Assembly (NCBI GenBank): GCA_024213275.1
Contig: JANAVG010000010.1
Location: 1 to 64,000 of the forward strand
Length of the DNA: 64,000 nucleotides
Origin: Rossellomorea sp. BNER
GTDB taxonomy: Bacteria > Bacillota > Bacilli > Bacillales > Bacillaceae_B
Reading direction: 5' to 3'
Shown: piece after piece, positions 16,083 to 25,001 of the stretch
Layout of the letters: each line of letters opens with the position of its first letter
Position numbering within the stretch: position 1 is the stretch's first letter
The notes under the pieces: generated by a model
Told to the model about the DNA's origin: nothing
Seen by the model: only the letters and a program-made list of their open reading frames with translations
Databases searched by the model: none
Program-made: the position numbers and the translations under genes

Positions 16083-17109
16083 CAATAAATTCATCGCTTA
16101 TATTCTTTGTTCTATTTTTTTCATTATATCGATATTGTTAGCTGTATCGATTGGAACCGTTTCGATTCAAGTCTCTACGATTTTATCTATTATCGGTTCA
16201 GAAATTTTCCACCTTCCTCTCCAAGGGAGCGAGGAATCCATGTTTACAAACATCGTTATGAAAGTTCGTTTGCCACGAGTACTATTGGCAGGGTTAGTAG
16301 GGGCGTCTCTTGCAATTGCAGGAGCCGCCTTTCAAGGTTTATTACGAAATCCTCTAGCAGACCCATATACCCTTGGCGTTTCATCAGGTGCATCTTTAGG
16401 TGCGGTATTGGTGTTGTTTTTTAACATCTCTTTACCTGTCATTGGAATTTTCACTTTACCTGTCATGAGTATTTTATTTTCTATTCTAACCATTTTTATC
16501 GTTTTACTATTTGCCAAGAAAGTGGAAAGAACTCTAAAGGTAGAAACGATCATATTAACTGGTATTATTTTTTCATCATTCCTTGGTTCAATAATTTCAT
16601 TATTAATTGCTTTAACTGGAGATGAGCTGCGTCAAATCATCGGGTGGCTATTAGGTAGCGTTTCGATGAGGGGATGGGATTATATAAAGATTATTATTCC
16701 ATTTTTTGTGATCGGTTCACTCATCCTTATTTTTTGTGCGAAGGAATTAAATGCAATGTCTTTTGGAGAAGAACGTGCACAGCATCTAGGTGTAAATGTT
16801 GCACGTAAAAAAATGATTGTTCTTACAGCCGGATCTATTCTAACTGGAGCTGCTGTTGCTGTTTCTGGGACCATTGGTTTTGTTGGATTAGTAATCCCTC
16901 ATCTTATACGATTATTGTGGGGACCTGATCATCGACATTTACTACCGTTAGCTATGATTACAGGAGCAGGATTTCTTATTCTCGCTGATTTAGTTTCAAG
17001 AACGGTTATTTCACCTACCGAACTACCGATTGGAGTCATAACAAGCATTATCGGAGCTCCAATTTTCGCGATATTATTATTAAACCGAAAAAGAGAAAGA
17101 AGAGGGTAA
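16054..17109 (+). CDS. btuC: Cobalamin ABC transporter permease BtuC
   Basis: About 351 residues and roughly ten membrane helices of the FecCD/BtuC family. Family motifs visible are MKVRLPRVLLAGLVGASLA near residue 68, GLLRNPLADPYTLGVSSGAS near 97, and SGTIGFVGLVIPH near 271, the coupling-helix region. Starts TTG 16048 and ATG 16054 are possible; ATG has the better spacing to AGAGGAA. The start lies within btuF, so translation is coupled. It forms the membrane channel with the BtuD ATPase encoded next. Confidence 0.92.
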   Translation: MPSIRTSLSNNKFIAYILCSIFFIISILLAVSIGTVSIQVSTILSIIGSEIFHLPLQGSEESMFTNIVMKVRLPRVLLAGLVGASLAIAGAAFQGLLRNPLADPYTLGVSSGASLGAVLVLFFNISLPVIGIFTLPVMSILFSILTIFIVLLFAKKVERTLKVETIILTGIIFSSFLGSIISLLIALTGDELRQIIGWLLGSVSMRGWDYIKIIIPFFVIGSLILIFCAKELNAMSFGEERAQHLGVNVARKKMIVLTAGSILTGAAVAVSGTIGFVGLVIPHLIRLLWGPDHRHLLPLAMITGAGFLILADLVSRTVISPTELPIGVITSIIGAPIFAILLLNRKRERRG

Positions 17110-17111
17110 CA

Positions 17112-18581
17112 ATGATCGGAGTCACAAATGTTTCAGGTGGATATTCATCCGTATCAGTACTTAAAAATATTTCATTTTCAGTAGAAAAAGGGCAGCTATT
17201 TGGGATCTTAGGTCCGAATGGTAGTGGTAAAACAACACTTTTGAAGATGTTAAGTGGTGTTTTGCCAGCTTATAATGGAGAAATCCTTATAAAAGGCAAC
17301 CCTATAAATCATTACTCTTTTAAAGATCTTGCTAAAGTGATGGCAGTTCTACCTCAAAATACATCAGAGTTTTTTTCTTATACAGTAAAAGAGACAGTTT
17401 CTTTAGGAAGGTACGCCCATCAAAACGGCTGGTTTAATACATGGTCTGAGGAAGATGAAATAACGGTTCAACAAGTTATGAAGCAAACAGGAATATTTGA
17501 ATTTCAACACCACTCCATACAACAGTTGTCCGGCGGAGAAAGACAAAGGGTATTTTTAGCCCAGGCTCTCGCACAGGAACCTGAAATTTTATTATTAGAT
17601 GAACCAACAAATCATTTGGATTTATCCTACCAAAAGGAATTATTAGATCTCTTAAAGAAGTGGACAATAGAACAGGAATTAACGGTATTATCTATTTTTC
17701 ATGACTTAAACCTTGCAGGTCTATATTGTGATCAATTACTTCTACTAAAGGATGGACAAATTAACATTGATTCTAAACCTAATGAAGTATTGAAGGAAGA
17801 AAGAATAAAAAACGTATATCAAACGGAAATAAGAAAACAGCCGCACCCATATGTTCCAGCTCCTCAAATGTTGCTCCTTCCTGATTTTGAGCATCAAGAA
17901 GTGCAATTACTCGAAATAAATGAAACTTTATTGTCAACTACAGAGCAGTGTCTAGTATTGAAAACTCCAGAACCTTTAAAAACAATGTCATCTGGTGTGA
18001 TTGGTTCTGGAGTAGGGTGGTATCAAAATTTTATTAACCGACATGTGGCTAAAACCTATAACTGTACGGATCACCGGCCAGAAATGAAGAAATACATTCA
18101 AGATTTAGGTTTTGGTCCAAGTGACACGGTTGGAATGATGACAGCCGTGAATCTTGGTGATGTTTCCTATAAACTTTATCAAGGTGATGAATTTTCCATC
18201 TTTGTAGTAGTTACAGCTGGGGTAGGGAACGCAATAGACGCTAGTAAAAGTGAACAACATTCCTTTGAACTGACACCTGGAACCATCAATACATGGGTCT
18301 TTATTAATGGAAAAATTACAGAAGAAGCATTTATTCAAAGTATCATGACAGCAACGGAGTCGAAAGTAAAGGTTTTACATAATCAGAAAGTAAAGGATTC
18401 GGTAACAGGTACACTTGCTACAGGTACTTCAACCGATAGTATATTAATTGCCGCTACACAGCAGGGAAAGGAACTAGAATACGCAGGAACGATTACTCCG
18501 CTTGGGAAACTGATTAGTAAAGGAATATATGAATGTACCACAAATGCAATAGAACTATATAGGAAAAGGGTTAAGACATGA
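17112..18581 (+). CDS. btuD-cbiZ: BtuD ATPase fused to CbiZ adenosylcobinamide amidohydrolase
   Basis: A 489-residue fusion. Residues 1-255 are an ABC ATPase with Walker A GPNGSGKTT, signature LSGGERQR, Walker B ILLLDEPTNHLD and switch FHDLN; it powers BtuFC. Residues from about 280 to the end are a CbiZ domain (SSGVIGSGVGWYQNFINRHV, then DLGFGPSDTVGMMTAVNL, TAGVGNAID, TDSILIAATQQG). CbiZ cleaves the aminopropanol side chain of adenosylcobinamide or pseudocobalamin to give adenosylcobyric acid, allowing corrinoid remodelling. Fusing the two links import to remodelling. Follows btuC by two bases and overlaps cbiB. Such fusions are, to my knowledge, found in other Bacillaceae. Confidence 0.9.
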   Translation: MIGVTNVSGGYSSVSVLKNISFSVEKGQLFGILGPNGSGKTTLLKMLSGVLPAYNGEILIKGNPINHYSFKDLAKVMAVLPQNTSEFFSYTVKETVSLGRYAHQNGWFNTWSEEDEITVQQVMKQTGIFEFQHHSIQQLSGGERQRVFLAQALAQEPEILLLDEPTNHLDLSYQKELLDLLKKWTIEQELTVLSIFHDLNLAGLYCDQLLLLKDGQINIDSKPNEVLKEERIKNVYQTEIRKQPHPYVPAPQMLLLPDFEHQEVQLLEINETLLSTTEQCLVLKTPEPLKTMSSGVIGSGVGWYQNFINRHVAKTYNCTDHRPEMKKYIQDLGFGPSDTVGMMTAVNLGDVSYKLYQGDEFSIFVVVTAGVGNAIDASKSEQHSFELTPGTINTWVFINGKITEEAFIQSIMTATESKVKVLHNQKVKDSVTGTLATGTSTDSILIAATQQGKELEYAGTITPLGKLISKGIYECTTNAIELYRKRVKT

Positions 18582-19543
18582 TTACCTATCACTTAATCGC
18601 CATTACTATTGCATATATTTTAGATTTAATCATTGGTGATCCCCCAAACTGGCCACACCCGGTAAAATGGATGGGAAGCTATATATCGATATTAGAAAAA
18701 TGGTTGAATTGTGGTAAATTCAAAGTAATAAAAGGATGGATCATGATATTTATTATCATCCTGTCCATTTTATTAATTACTCTTCCGATTGTGTGGATGG
18801 GTTACACTCTTCATCCAATCATCGGCATTTTTATTGAGAGTATATTGATCATGACAACGATTTCTCAGAAGAGCCTTAGGGTCGCAGCTCTAGACGTGTT
18901 GGAACCTTTAATCAATAATGATTTAAAAGAAGCAAGGATGAAACTTTCGTATATTGTTGGTAGGGATACGGATTCATTAGGTGAGGAAGAAATTATACGG
19001 GGTACAGTAGAAACGGTGGCTGAAAATACTAGTGATGGAATAACAGCACCACTATTTTGGGGCATCATTGGTGGCGCTCCACTAGCGTTAATCTATCGGT
19101 GTATTAATACTTGTGATTCAATGGTAGGTTATAAGAATGACAGGTATGCAGAATTTGGTTACGCCTCTGCTAAGCTTGACGATTGTGTTAATTGGATCCC
19201 CAGTCGAATCACAGGCATTATATTACTACTTAGTCAGAAACCAGAACATTTATCATATAAAGCTGCTTTCAATGTTCTTATTCGTGATGCAAAAAAACAT
19301 CCAAGCCCAAATAGTGGTTGGGGAGAGGCATCTGTAGCCGCAAGCTTAGGGATTCAACTTGGAGGAATTAACTATTACAAAGGGATAAAATCCAATCGTG
19401 CAAGAATGGGAGAGCCATTGGTTAATCTAAACCAAAACCATATATCAAAAACCATATACTTAATGCATATAGCTTGTTTCCTCTATTTACTTTTATTATG
19501 GATCGGGGGAGTGATTTTTGAATTTACCAAAGCATGGATCTAA
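18578..19543 (+). CDS. cbiB: Adenosylcobinamide-phosphate synthase CbiB
   Basis: A 321-residue integral membrane enzyme with the family signatures LIIGDPPNWPHPVKWMG near residue 17, GRDTDSLGEEEIIRGTVETV near 128, ENTSDGITAPLFW near 149 and HPSPNSGWGEASVAA near 240. It joins adenosylcobyric acid with (R)-1-aminopropan-2-ol phosphate to make adenosylcobinamide phosphate. This follows logically from CbiZ, whose product is the substrate. ATG overlaps the btuD-cbiZ stop (ATGA). The gene is also called cobD in some systems. Confidence 0.93.
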   Translation: MITYHLIAITIAYILDLIIGDPPNWPHPVKWMGSYISILEKWLNCGKFKVIKGWIMIFIIILSILLITLPIVWMGYTLHPIIGIFIESILIMTTISQKSLRVAALDVLEPLINNDLKEARMKLSYIVGRDTDSLGEEEIIRGTVETVAENTSDGITAPLFWGIIGGAPLALIYRCINTCDSMVGYKNDRYAEFGYASAKLDDCVNWIPSRITGIILLLSQKPEHLSYKAAFNVLIRDAKKHPSPNSGWGEASVAASLGIQLGGINYYKGIKSNRARMGEPLVNLNQNHISKTIYLMHIACFLYLLLLWIGGVIFEFTKAWI

Positions 19544-20588
19544 TCCACAATACGTTTACAATGCTATGAATATCAACAAACCAGATGGTATCATCGATCT
19601 AAGTGCAAATATTAACCCCTTCGGACCTCCTAAAGAATTGTTAGATAATTGGAGCCAATTATTAAAAGAAGTTGTTGAGTATCCAGACCCTTATGCACAA
19701 AATCTACGCAAAAAGATATCCGAAACTGTTCATGTAGATAGCGAAAAGATTCTCGTTGGTAATGGGGGAGCAGAACTCATACATCTAATTGCTCGAATGT
19801 TAACTAAAAAAAGGGTTCTTATTGTGCAGCCTACGTTTTCCGAATATGAAAAAGCCTGTCGCTCATTTCGTTGTGAAGTTTATCATCATCAAGTAACAGA
19901 TCCACATTGGGATTTGGAACTTGAGAAACTGAAATTATCTTTATCGGAAATGGACGCTCTTTTTCTTTGCAATCCAACAAATCCTACTGGAATCGTATAC
20001 TCTTATGAAATCCTTAAAGAAATTGTAGAAGAAGCATATAGACAGCAATGTACCGTCATTATCGATGAAGCCTTTTATGATTTTGTCATAGATTTTCAAA
20101 CATTAGTGCCACTATTGCAAGAATATAAAAACTTAATCATCATACGTTCCATGACAAAAATGTTTAGCATCCCAGGGATACGTTTAGGATATCTTTTGGC
20201 AGATAAAGAGATTATTCAACATTTACAAAGCAATCAGGTTCATTGGAGTGTCAATGCAATTGCTTTAAAAGCTGGAGAGTTTCTCTTAGAACAAGAAGAC
20301 TTTATTCGAGAAACACAATATCGTATCAAAGAAGAAAGGGAATCACTTTTTTCGTTTTTTGATCGTCAGCATTTTCAGGTTTCACCTAGTCAGACAAACT
20401 TTTACTTATTAAGGGATCCATCCATAGAGGACCAATTTTTCCTTTTCTCTTTTCTCTTGAAAAAAGGAATTGTATGCCGGCATACCCTTAATTTTCAGGG
20501 GTTAGAAGGTCGCTGGTTAAGGTTTGCAATTAAGGGAAAAAAAGAACATACAAGATTAATGGAAGTGATGAGAGAGTGGAGACAATGA
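19518..20588 (+). CDS. cobD: Threonine-phosphate decarboxylase CobD (PLP enzyme)
   Basis: A 356-residue fold-type I aminotransferase-like enzyme. It has the opening IDLSANINPFGPP, the NPTNPTGIVY loop near residue 154, the aspartate in VIIDEAFYDF near 184, and the PLP lysine in RSMTKMFSIPGIRLGY near residue 213. It decarboxylates L-threonine O-3-phosphate to (R)-1-aminopropan-2-ol phosphate, which CbiB uses. TTG start at 19518 after GGGGGAGTG, overlapping cbiB by 26 bases. The CobD/HisC ambiguity is settled by the neighbouring genes. Confidence 0.9.
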   Translation: MNLPKHGSNPQYVYNAMNINKPDGIIDLSANINPFGPPKELLDNWSQLLKEVVEYPDPYAQNLRKKISETVHVDSEKILVGNGGAELIHLIARMLTKKRVLIVQPTFSEYEKACRSFRCEVYHHQVTDPHWDLELEKLKLSLSEMDALFLCNPTNPTGIVYSYEILKEIVEEAYRQQCTVIIDEAFYDFVIDFQTLVPLLQEYKNLIIIRSMTKMFSIPGIRLGYLLADKEIIQHLQSNQVHWSVNAIALKAGEFLLEQEDFIRETQYRIKEERESLFSFFDRQHFQVSPSQTNFYLLRDPSIEDQFFLFSFLLKKGIVCRHTLNFQGLEGRWLRFAIKGKKEHTRLMEVMREWRQ

Positions 20589-21154
20589 ACACCTTATTTT
20601 TCATAACAGGTGGAGTGAGAAGCGGGAAAAGCTATTTCGCTGAACAACTTGCGAAAAAACTTGCTATTTCCACTACTACAAAACTCCATTACCTTGCTAC
20701 CGCACAATCTACAGATTATGAAATGAAAAAAAGAATTCTTCGTCACAAGCTAGACCGGCAACATAGCGATGTAAAATGGACAACATGGGAATGCCCTAAT
20801 AACATTCAAACCTTAACCTGTCATTTTAGTAAAAAGGATACGGTTTTATTGGATTGTCTTACTACATTGTTAACGAATGAAATGTTCTCAGAGGAACGAA
20901 ATTGGACTGATCCTAATGTTCAAGATAAAATTATCAAGAAAATAATCGATCCTCTTTACGAATTGAAAAAAAACGTACATACACTCTTATTAGTTAGTAA
21001 CGAAGTTTTAAATGAACCCGACCATAATAATGAGCTAATTACTGTATATCAAAGAATGATTGGAATCCTTCACCAAAGGTTTGTATTAGAATCTACTCAA
21101 GCTTATTTAATTGAAGCAGGAATTCCTGTACTAATGAAAGGAGAATCATTATGA
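20585..21154 (+). CDS. cobU: Adenosylcobinamide kinase/guanylyltransferase CobU
   Basis: About 189 residues with the CobU P-loop TGGVRSGKSYFAE near residue 8, a DCLTTLLTNEMF segment near 95 and the VSNEV motif near 138. It phosphorylates adenosylcobinamide and transfers GMP to give adenosylcobinamide-GDP. ATG at 20585 is preferred over the in-frame GTG at 20576 because GGAG precedes it correctly. The usual GIVP motif after SNEV is not obvious here (LNEPDHNN instead). A second CobU-like protein encoded at 23968 has that part conserved, so the two may complement each other. Confidence 0.82.
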   Translation: MNTLFFITGGVRSGKSYFAEQLAKKLAISTTTKLHYLATAQSTDYEMKKRILRHKLDRQHSDVKWTTWECPNNIQTLTCHFSKKDTVLLDCLTTLLTNEMFSEERNWTDPNVQDKIIKKIIDPLYELKKNVHTLLLVSNEVLNEPDHNNELITVYQRMIGILHQRFVLESTQAYLIEAGIPVLMKGESL

Positions 21155-22644
21155 GAGGAATAATGATTCAAGGAACAGCTTCAGATGTAGGAAAGAGCCT
21201 AATCGCAACAGCTATCTGTCGAATTCTTGCCAATGAAGGTGAATCTGTCACTCCTTTTAAATCGCAGAATATGTCTAATAACTCTTATATTACCGTTGAT
21301 GGAAACGAAATTGGAAGAGCCCAAGGTATACAAGCAGAAGCGGCAAAAATTGAAGCAAATGTTTATATGAATCCAATTTTGTTAAAACCAAAATCAGACC
21401 AACAATCTGAGATCGTTCTTTTTGGGAAAGCTCAAACAAGTCTTACTGGTAAAAGCTATCGCGATAATTTCTATGAAAATGGTCTTCAAGCAATTGAAGA
21501 GTCGTTAAAATGGCTCCAATCTCACTACGATTGGATTATCATGGAGGGTGCAGGCAGTCCCGTTGAAATGAATTTAAAAAGCAAAGAACTTGTAAATATG
21601 AAGGTGGCTGAAATGGCCGATGTCCCTGTTTTACTCGTAGCAGATATAGACCGTGGTGGAGTTTTTGCAAGTATTATCGGAACTATTGAGTTACTAGAAC
21701 CTCATGAAAAAAAACGAGTAAAAGGGATTTTAATTAATAAATTTCGTGGAGATCGAACCTTATTTGAAGATGGGATTCGCTGGATAGAGAATCGAACAGG
21801 TATCCCTGTTATCGGTGTCGTTCCCTATATCACACATAGAATTGAAGGAGAAGATTCACTCTCTCTCACTAATAGGTTTATACCCAAGTGTCATTCAACC
21901 ATTGATATCGCAATTATTCATTTCCCTTATATATCTAACTATAGTGACTTCGAACCCTTCACTTATGAACTAGATGTTTCAATAAGATGGGTCAAATCTT
22001 CAGACGATTTTGGAAATCCAGATGTAGTTATTTTACCTGGAACGAAGAGTACAATCCGTGATCTTCAATTTTTGAAAACGAGCGGCCTAGAAGAAGAAGT
22101 ATTGAAATTTATTAATGAAGACGGGTTTTTAGTAGGGATTTGTGGTGGATTTCAAATGTTAGGTCAAACATTAATCGATGAAGCTGGAGTTGATACTGGG
22201 GAATCGATGGTACAGGAAAAAGGATTAGGTATATTACCAATTAGAACAAGATTTCAAATAAATAAAATGACTGAAAGAGTTAAAGGAATACTTCATCCTG
22301 AGAATAAATTTCTTACCTCTTCAAAATTTGATGGCTTTGAAATCCATTTGGGTCAATCAGAATGGCTAAAAGAAGTTGAACCTCTCCTTCTTTTAGAAGA
22401 TGGCAGGGTAGAAGGATGTATAGTTAATAATGGAACAATAATAGGCAGCTATATGCATCATCTATTTCATAACGATGAATGGCGAAACGAATGGTTAAAT
22501 ACAGTTCGAAACAGTAAAGGGCTTGAATTAAAACCAGTGGTTCCTATACATGCCGGGCGTGATGTTAGCTTGGATCAACTTGCTGAAGAGGTAAAATCAT
22601 ATCTTGATTGGGCACTACTTAAGAAAGTCATGATGTCTTCATGA
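21151..22644 (+). CDS. cobQ: Cobyric acid synthase CobQ (CbiP)
   Basis: A 497-residue glutamine-dependent amidotransferase. The N-terminal P-loop domain begins GIMIQGTASDVGKS and contains PFKSQNMSNNSY. The C-terminal class I glutaminase domain has the nucleophile loop VGICGGFQMLG (Cys near residue 331) and the His in SYMHHLFHN near 434. It amidates four carboxyls of adenosylcobyrinic a,c-diamide. ATG follows AAAGGAGAATC and overlaps cobU. No other corrin-ring gene such as cbiA is in this operon, so its presence in a salvage cluster is notable. Confidence 0.93.
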   Translation: MRGIMIQGTASDVGKSLIATAICRILANEGESVTPFKSQNMSNNSYITVDGNEIGRAQGIQAEAAKIEANVYMNPILLKPKSDQQSEIVLFGKAQTSLTGKSYRDNFYENGLQAIEESLKWLQSHYDWIIMEGAGSPVEMNLKSKELVNMKVAEMADVPVLLVADIDRGGVFASIIGTIELLEPHEKKRVKGILINKFRGDRTLFEDGIRWIENRTGIPVIGVVPYITHRIEGEDSLSLTNRFIPKCHSTIDIAIIHFPYISNYSDFEPFTYELDVSIRWVKSSDDFGNPDVVILPGTKSTIRDLQFLKTSGLEEEVLKFINEDGFLVGICGGFQMLGQTLIDEAGVDTGESMVQEKGLGILPIRTRFQINKMTERVKGILHPENKFLTSSKFDGFEIHLGQSEWLKEVEPLLLLEDGRVEGCIVNNGTIIGSYMHHLFHNDEWRNEWLNTVRNSKGLELKPVVPIHAGRDVSLDQLAEEVKSYLDWALLKKVMMSS

Positions 22645-23432
22645 GCTATATAAAAGCGTTACTTATCATAATACAATTTTTCACTGTTCTTCCGATCCGT
22701 AAAGAACTCCCAATGGACCAGAAGCATTTATCACTCTCTGTCAGTTTCTTCCCAATCCTAGGGCTACTGCTAGGATTGATTTATGCAGGCTTTGCATCTG
22801 TTCTAATCAACACTACACCTTTGTCCAATCTTAGTATTACCTTTTTCATTTGGTTATCTATGATTATCTTAACAGGTGGAATTCATTTGGATGGCTGGAT
22901 GGATACGAGTGATGCCTATTTCTCTTATCAAGATAAGGAAAAACGACTTGATATTATGAAAGATCCAAGGACAGGTGCATTTGGAGTGATCAGTCTTTTT
23001 GTACTATTAAGTGCAAAATTCCTGTTTATTTATGAATCTGTAGTAAATCAAAATGAAATGGTCGTTTCGATGCTAATATTAATTCCTATTTATAGCAGAC
23101 TATTAATGGGAGTTGTACTAATAAATATTAAATCTTCAAAAAAAGAAGGACTTGCCTTCTTTTTTCAGAAAAATTGCAGTCCGCACACCATGCGATACTA
23201 TTATTTATTTATAATAATTCTATTAACGACAATATACTTCGAGAAGCCTGAAGTCTTTTTCAACTCTTTCATTCTTCTTATTGTTACACTATTATTTTTT
23301 CTAATTCTATATAAAAAAATAAAGCAATGGTTTGGTGGAATTACGGGTGACGTCCTTGGTGCAACCGTTGAGGGGGGAGAAGTACTTTTATGGATGATCG
23401 TGTGGTTGTTGCAGTATACCGTCATGGTTTAA
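22641..23432 (+). CDS. cobS: Cobalamin synthase CobS (adenosylcobinamide-GDP ribazoletransferase)
   Basis: A 263-residue polytopic membrane protein. Typical CobS sequences are FFTVLPIRKE near the N-terminus, SFFPILGLLLGL, the magnesium-site GGIHLDGWMDTSDAYFS near residues 79-95, KDPRTGAFGV near 112, and GGITGDVLGATVEGGE near the C-terminus. It joins adenosylcobinamide-GDP with alpha-ribazole (or its phosphate). ATG overlaps the cobQ stop; cobC begins within its last 43 bases. Confidence 0.93.
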   Translation: MSYIKALLIIIQFFTVLPIRKELPMDQKHLSLSVSFFPILGLLLGLIYAGFASVLINTTPLSNLSITFFIWLSMIILTGGIHLDGWMDTSDAYFSYQDKEKRLDIMKDPRTGAFGVISLFVLLSAKFLFIYESVVNQNEMVVSMLILIPIYSRLLMGVVLINIKSSKKEGLAFFFQKNCSPHTMRYYYLFIIILLTTIYFEKPEVFFNSFILLIVTLLFFLILYKKIKQWFGGITGDVLGATVEGGEVLLWMIVWLLQYTVMV

Positions 23433-24016
23433 CAGAAGCAAATAAAAACCATCAATATCTTGGATGGACAGATTCCCCACTTTGTAAGGAGGAGCAAAAG
23501 CGAATATTTCAGGAAAGAAATGCTCATTCGTCCTATCAACAATATTTTTGTAGTGATTTATCTCGTTGCACCTCTTCTTTGAATCTATTACACCCTAAAG
23601 TCACCCCAGTAATAATGAAGGACTTTAGAGAAATGAACTTTGGAGATTGGGAAGGCAAAACATATGAAGAATTGAAGAATGAGATATCCTATCAAGATTG
23701 GATATCATCACCCTTTACAGTAAAACCACCCAATGGGGAATCCTATCTCCAGTTTACCAATCGTGTTAAAAAAGGGTGGAAAAAGATCATCACTATGACG
23801 GTTAAGCAAGGAGGTTCTAAAATCATGTTAATGAGCCACGGTGGAGTTCTCCGATACTTAATTTCAAGATATTCCCCAACTAAAAAAGACTTTTGGGATA
23901 TTCAAGTCCCTCATTGTGGGGGGTTTGAGCTTGTTTGGACAAAAAATGGATTTTGGAGGGAAGAGAAATGCATTTTGTTACGGGAGGTGCCTATAACGGC
24001 AAAGCAAAATGGGTGA
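23390..24016 (+). CDS. cobC: Alpha-ribazole phosphatase CobC (histidine phosphatase)
   Basis: A 208-residue member of the histidine phosphatase superfamily. The phosphate-accepting His is in VYRHGLTEAN near residue 11, a conserved arginine in CSDLSRC near residue 60, the acid in EMNFGDWEGKTYEE near 81, and the second His in MSHGGVLR near 152. It removes phosphate from alpha-ribazole-5'-phosphate or adenosylcobalamin-5'-phosphate. ATG follows GAGGGGGGAGAAG inside cobS. The tail overlaps the next CobU-like gene by 49 bases. Confidence 0.85.
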   Translation: MDDRVVVAVYRHGLTEANKNHQYLGWTDSPLCKEEQKRIFQERNAHSSYQQYFCSDLSRCTSSLNLLHPKVTPVIMKDFREMNFGDWEGKTYEELKNEISYQDWISSPFTVKPPNGESYLQFTNRVKKGWKKIITMTVKQGGSKIMLMSHGGVLRYLISRYSPTKKDFWDIQVPHCGGFELVWTKNGFWREEKCILLREVPITAKQNG

Positions 24017-24402
24017 GGGATTTCTATCATTTTGAAGGAACATATCAATGGCACTCAGCCTATAAAGGGGACGTTTTGCCAGAGAAATTATCACCCCAGA
24101 ATGCCAATATTGTGGTATTCGAAGGAATAGAATATTGGTTAAAGCAAAGAATTAACAATTTAGAATTAGATCAGATACGCAAAGAATGGAAACGATTCAT
24201 AAATGAATGGAAAACAATTGATGACTCCACACACAATGCAACCATCATCTTGATTGGAACAGATATAACTAAAGGGATCGTTCCCCTTAATGAAACTGAC
24301 CGCAAATGGAGAGATCTAACAGGGTGGGTGTACCAAGATATTGTAAGAAATGCGAACCGGGTTGATACAATTTGGTATGGATTAAATCAAAGACTAAAAT
24401 AA
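23968..24402 (+). CDS. Second CobU-like protein with altered P-loop
   Basis: About 144 residues, starting MHFVTGGAYNGKAKW at ATG 23968 (site GGAGGGAAGAG). The C-terminal half keeps CobU signatures: GIVPLNETDRKWRDLTG, an NRVD segment and the final GLNQRLK. The P-loop reads GGAYNGKAK instead of GGxRSGKS, lacking the usual Ser/Thr after Lys, and the protein is shorter than the roughly 180 residues of CobU. It may supply only part of the kinase/guanylyltransferase function or be a regulatory or paired subunit with the first CobU. Confidence 0.65.
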   Translation: MHFVTGGAYNGKAKWVRDFYHFEGTYQWHSAYKGDVLPEKLSPQNANIVVFEGIEYWLKQRINNLELDQIRKEWKRFINEWKTIDDSTHNATIILIGTDITKGIVPLNETDRKWRDLTGWVYQDIVRNANRVDTIWYGLNQRLK

Positions 24403-24416
24403 TGGGGGATGACAAA

Positions 24417-25001
24417 ATGAGAATTTACACAAGAACAGGTGATAAAGGTCAAACAAGTATTATTGGTGGAAGGGTAGAGAAGGATGATATCCGTGTTGAA
24501 GCTTATGGTACTGTAGATGAAGTAAATTGTTTTGTAGGTCAAGCTATGTCTGAGTTAGATACAACTCTATTCAAAGATATACTTGAAGATTTAGAGAAGG
24601 TACAACATGAATTATTTGATTGTGGTGGAGACCTTGCAAATGTCACAAAATCAAGACCTATGAAGCTAACGAAAGAAGCTATAACCTATCTAGAAGAGCG
24701 TATTGATGAATTTATACAACAGGCTCCAAAACTTGAACGATTTATTTTGCCTGGAGGATCGAAAGCCGCTGCTTCTATTCATATTGCACGTACGGTTACG
24801 AGAAGAGCAGAACGTTTAGTTGTTAGTCTAATTAAGATGGATCCTAGCGTATCAGAGGTATCACTACAATATCTAAATCGTCTTTCTGATTATTTCTTTG
24901 CCCTAGGAAGGATCATTAATTATCGCATGAATGTTAAAGATGTAGAATATGTAAGAAGCGCTAAAGTTTTCCGAGAAGGGAAGCGTAAGGAGGATAAATA
25001 A
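24417..25001 (+). CDS. btuR: Cob(I)alamin adenosyltransferase, PduO type
   Basis: A 194-residue ATP:cob(I)alamin adenosyltransferase of the PduO class. It starts MRIYTRTGDKGQTSIIGG (ATP-binding N-terminal motif) and has the later family signatures ILPGGSKAAASIHIARTVTRRAER near residues 116-139 and LQYLNRLSDYFF near 158. It forms the Co-C5' bond of adenosylcobalamin, and the adenosyl forms are the substrates of the loop-assembly enzymes here. ATG at 24417 is chosen for the GGGGGATGAC site; the frame is open further upstream. Equivalent to B. subtilis YvqK. Confidence 0.92.
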   Translation: MRIYTRTGDKGQTSIIGGRVEKDDIRVEAYGTVDEVNCFVGQAMSELDTTLFKDILEDLEKVQHELFDCGGDLANVTKSRPMKLTKEAITYLEERIDEFIQQAPKLERFILPGGSKAAASIHIARTVTRRAERLVVSLIKMDPSVSEVSLQYLNRLSDYFFALGRIINYRMNVKDVEYVRSAKVFREGKRKEDK

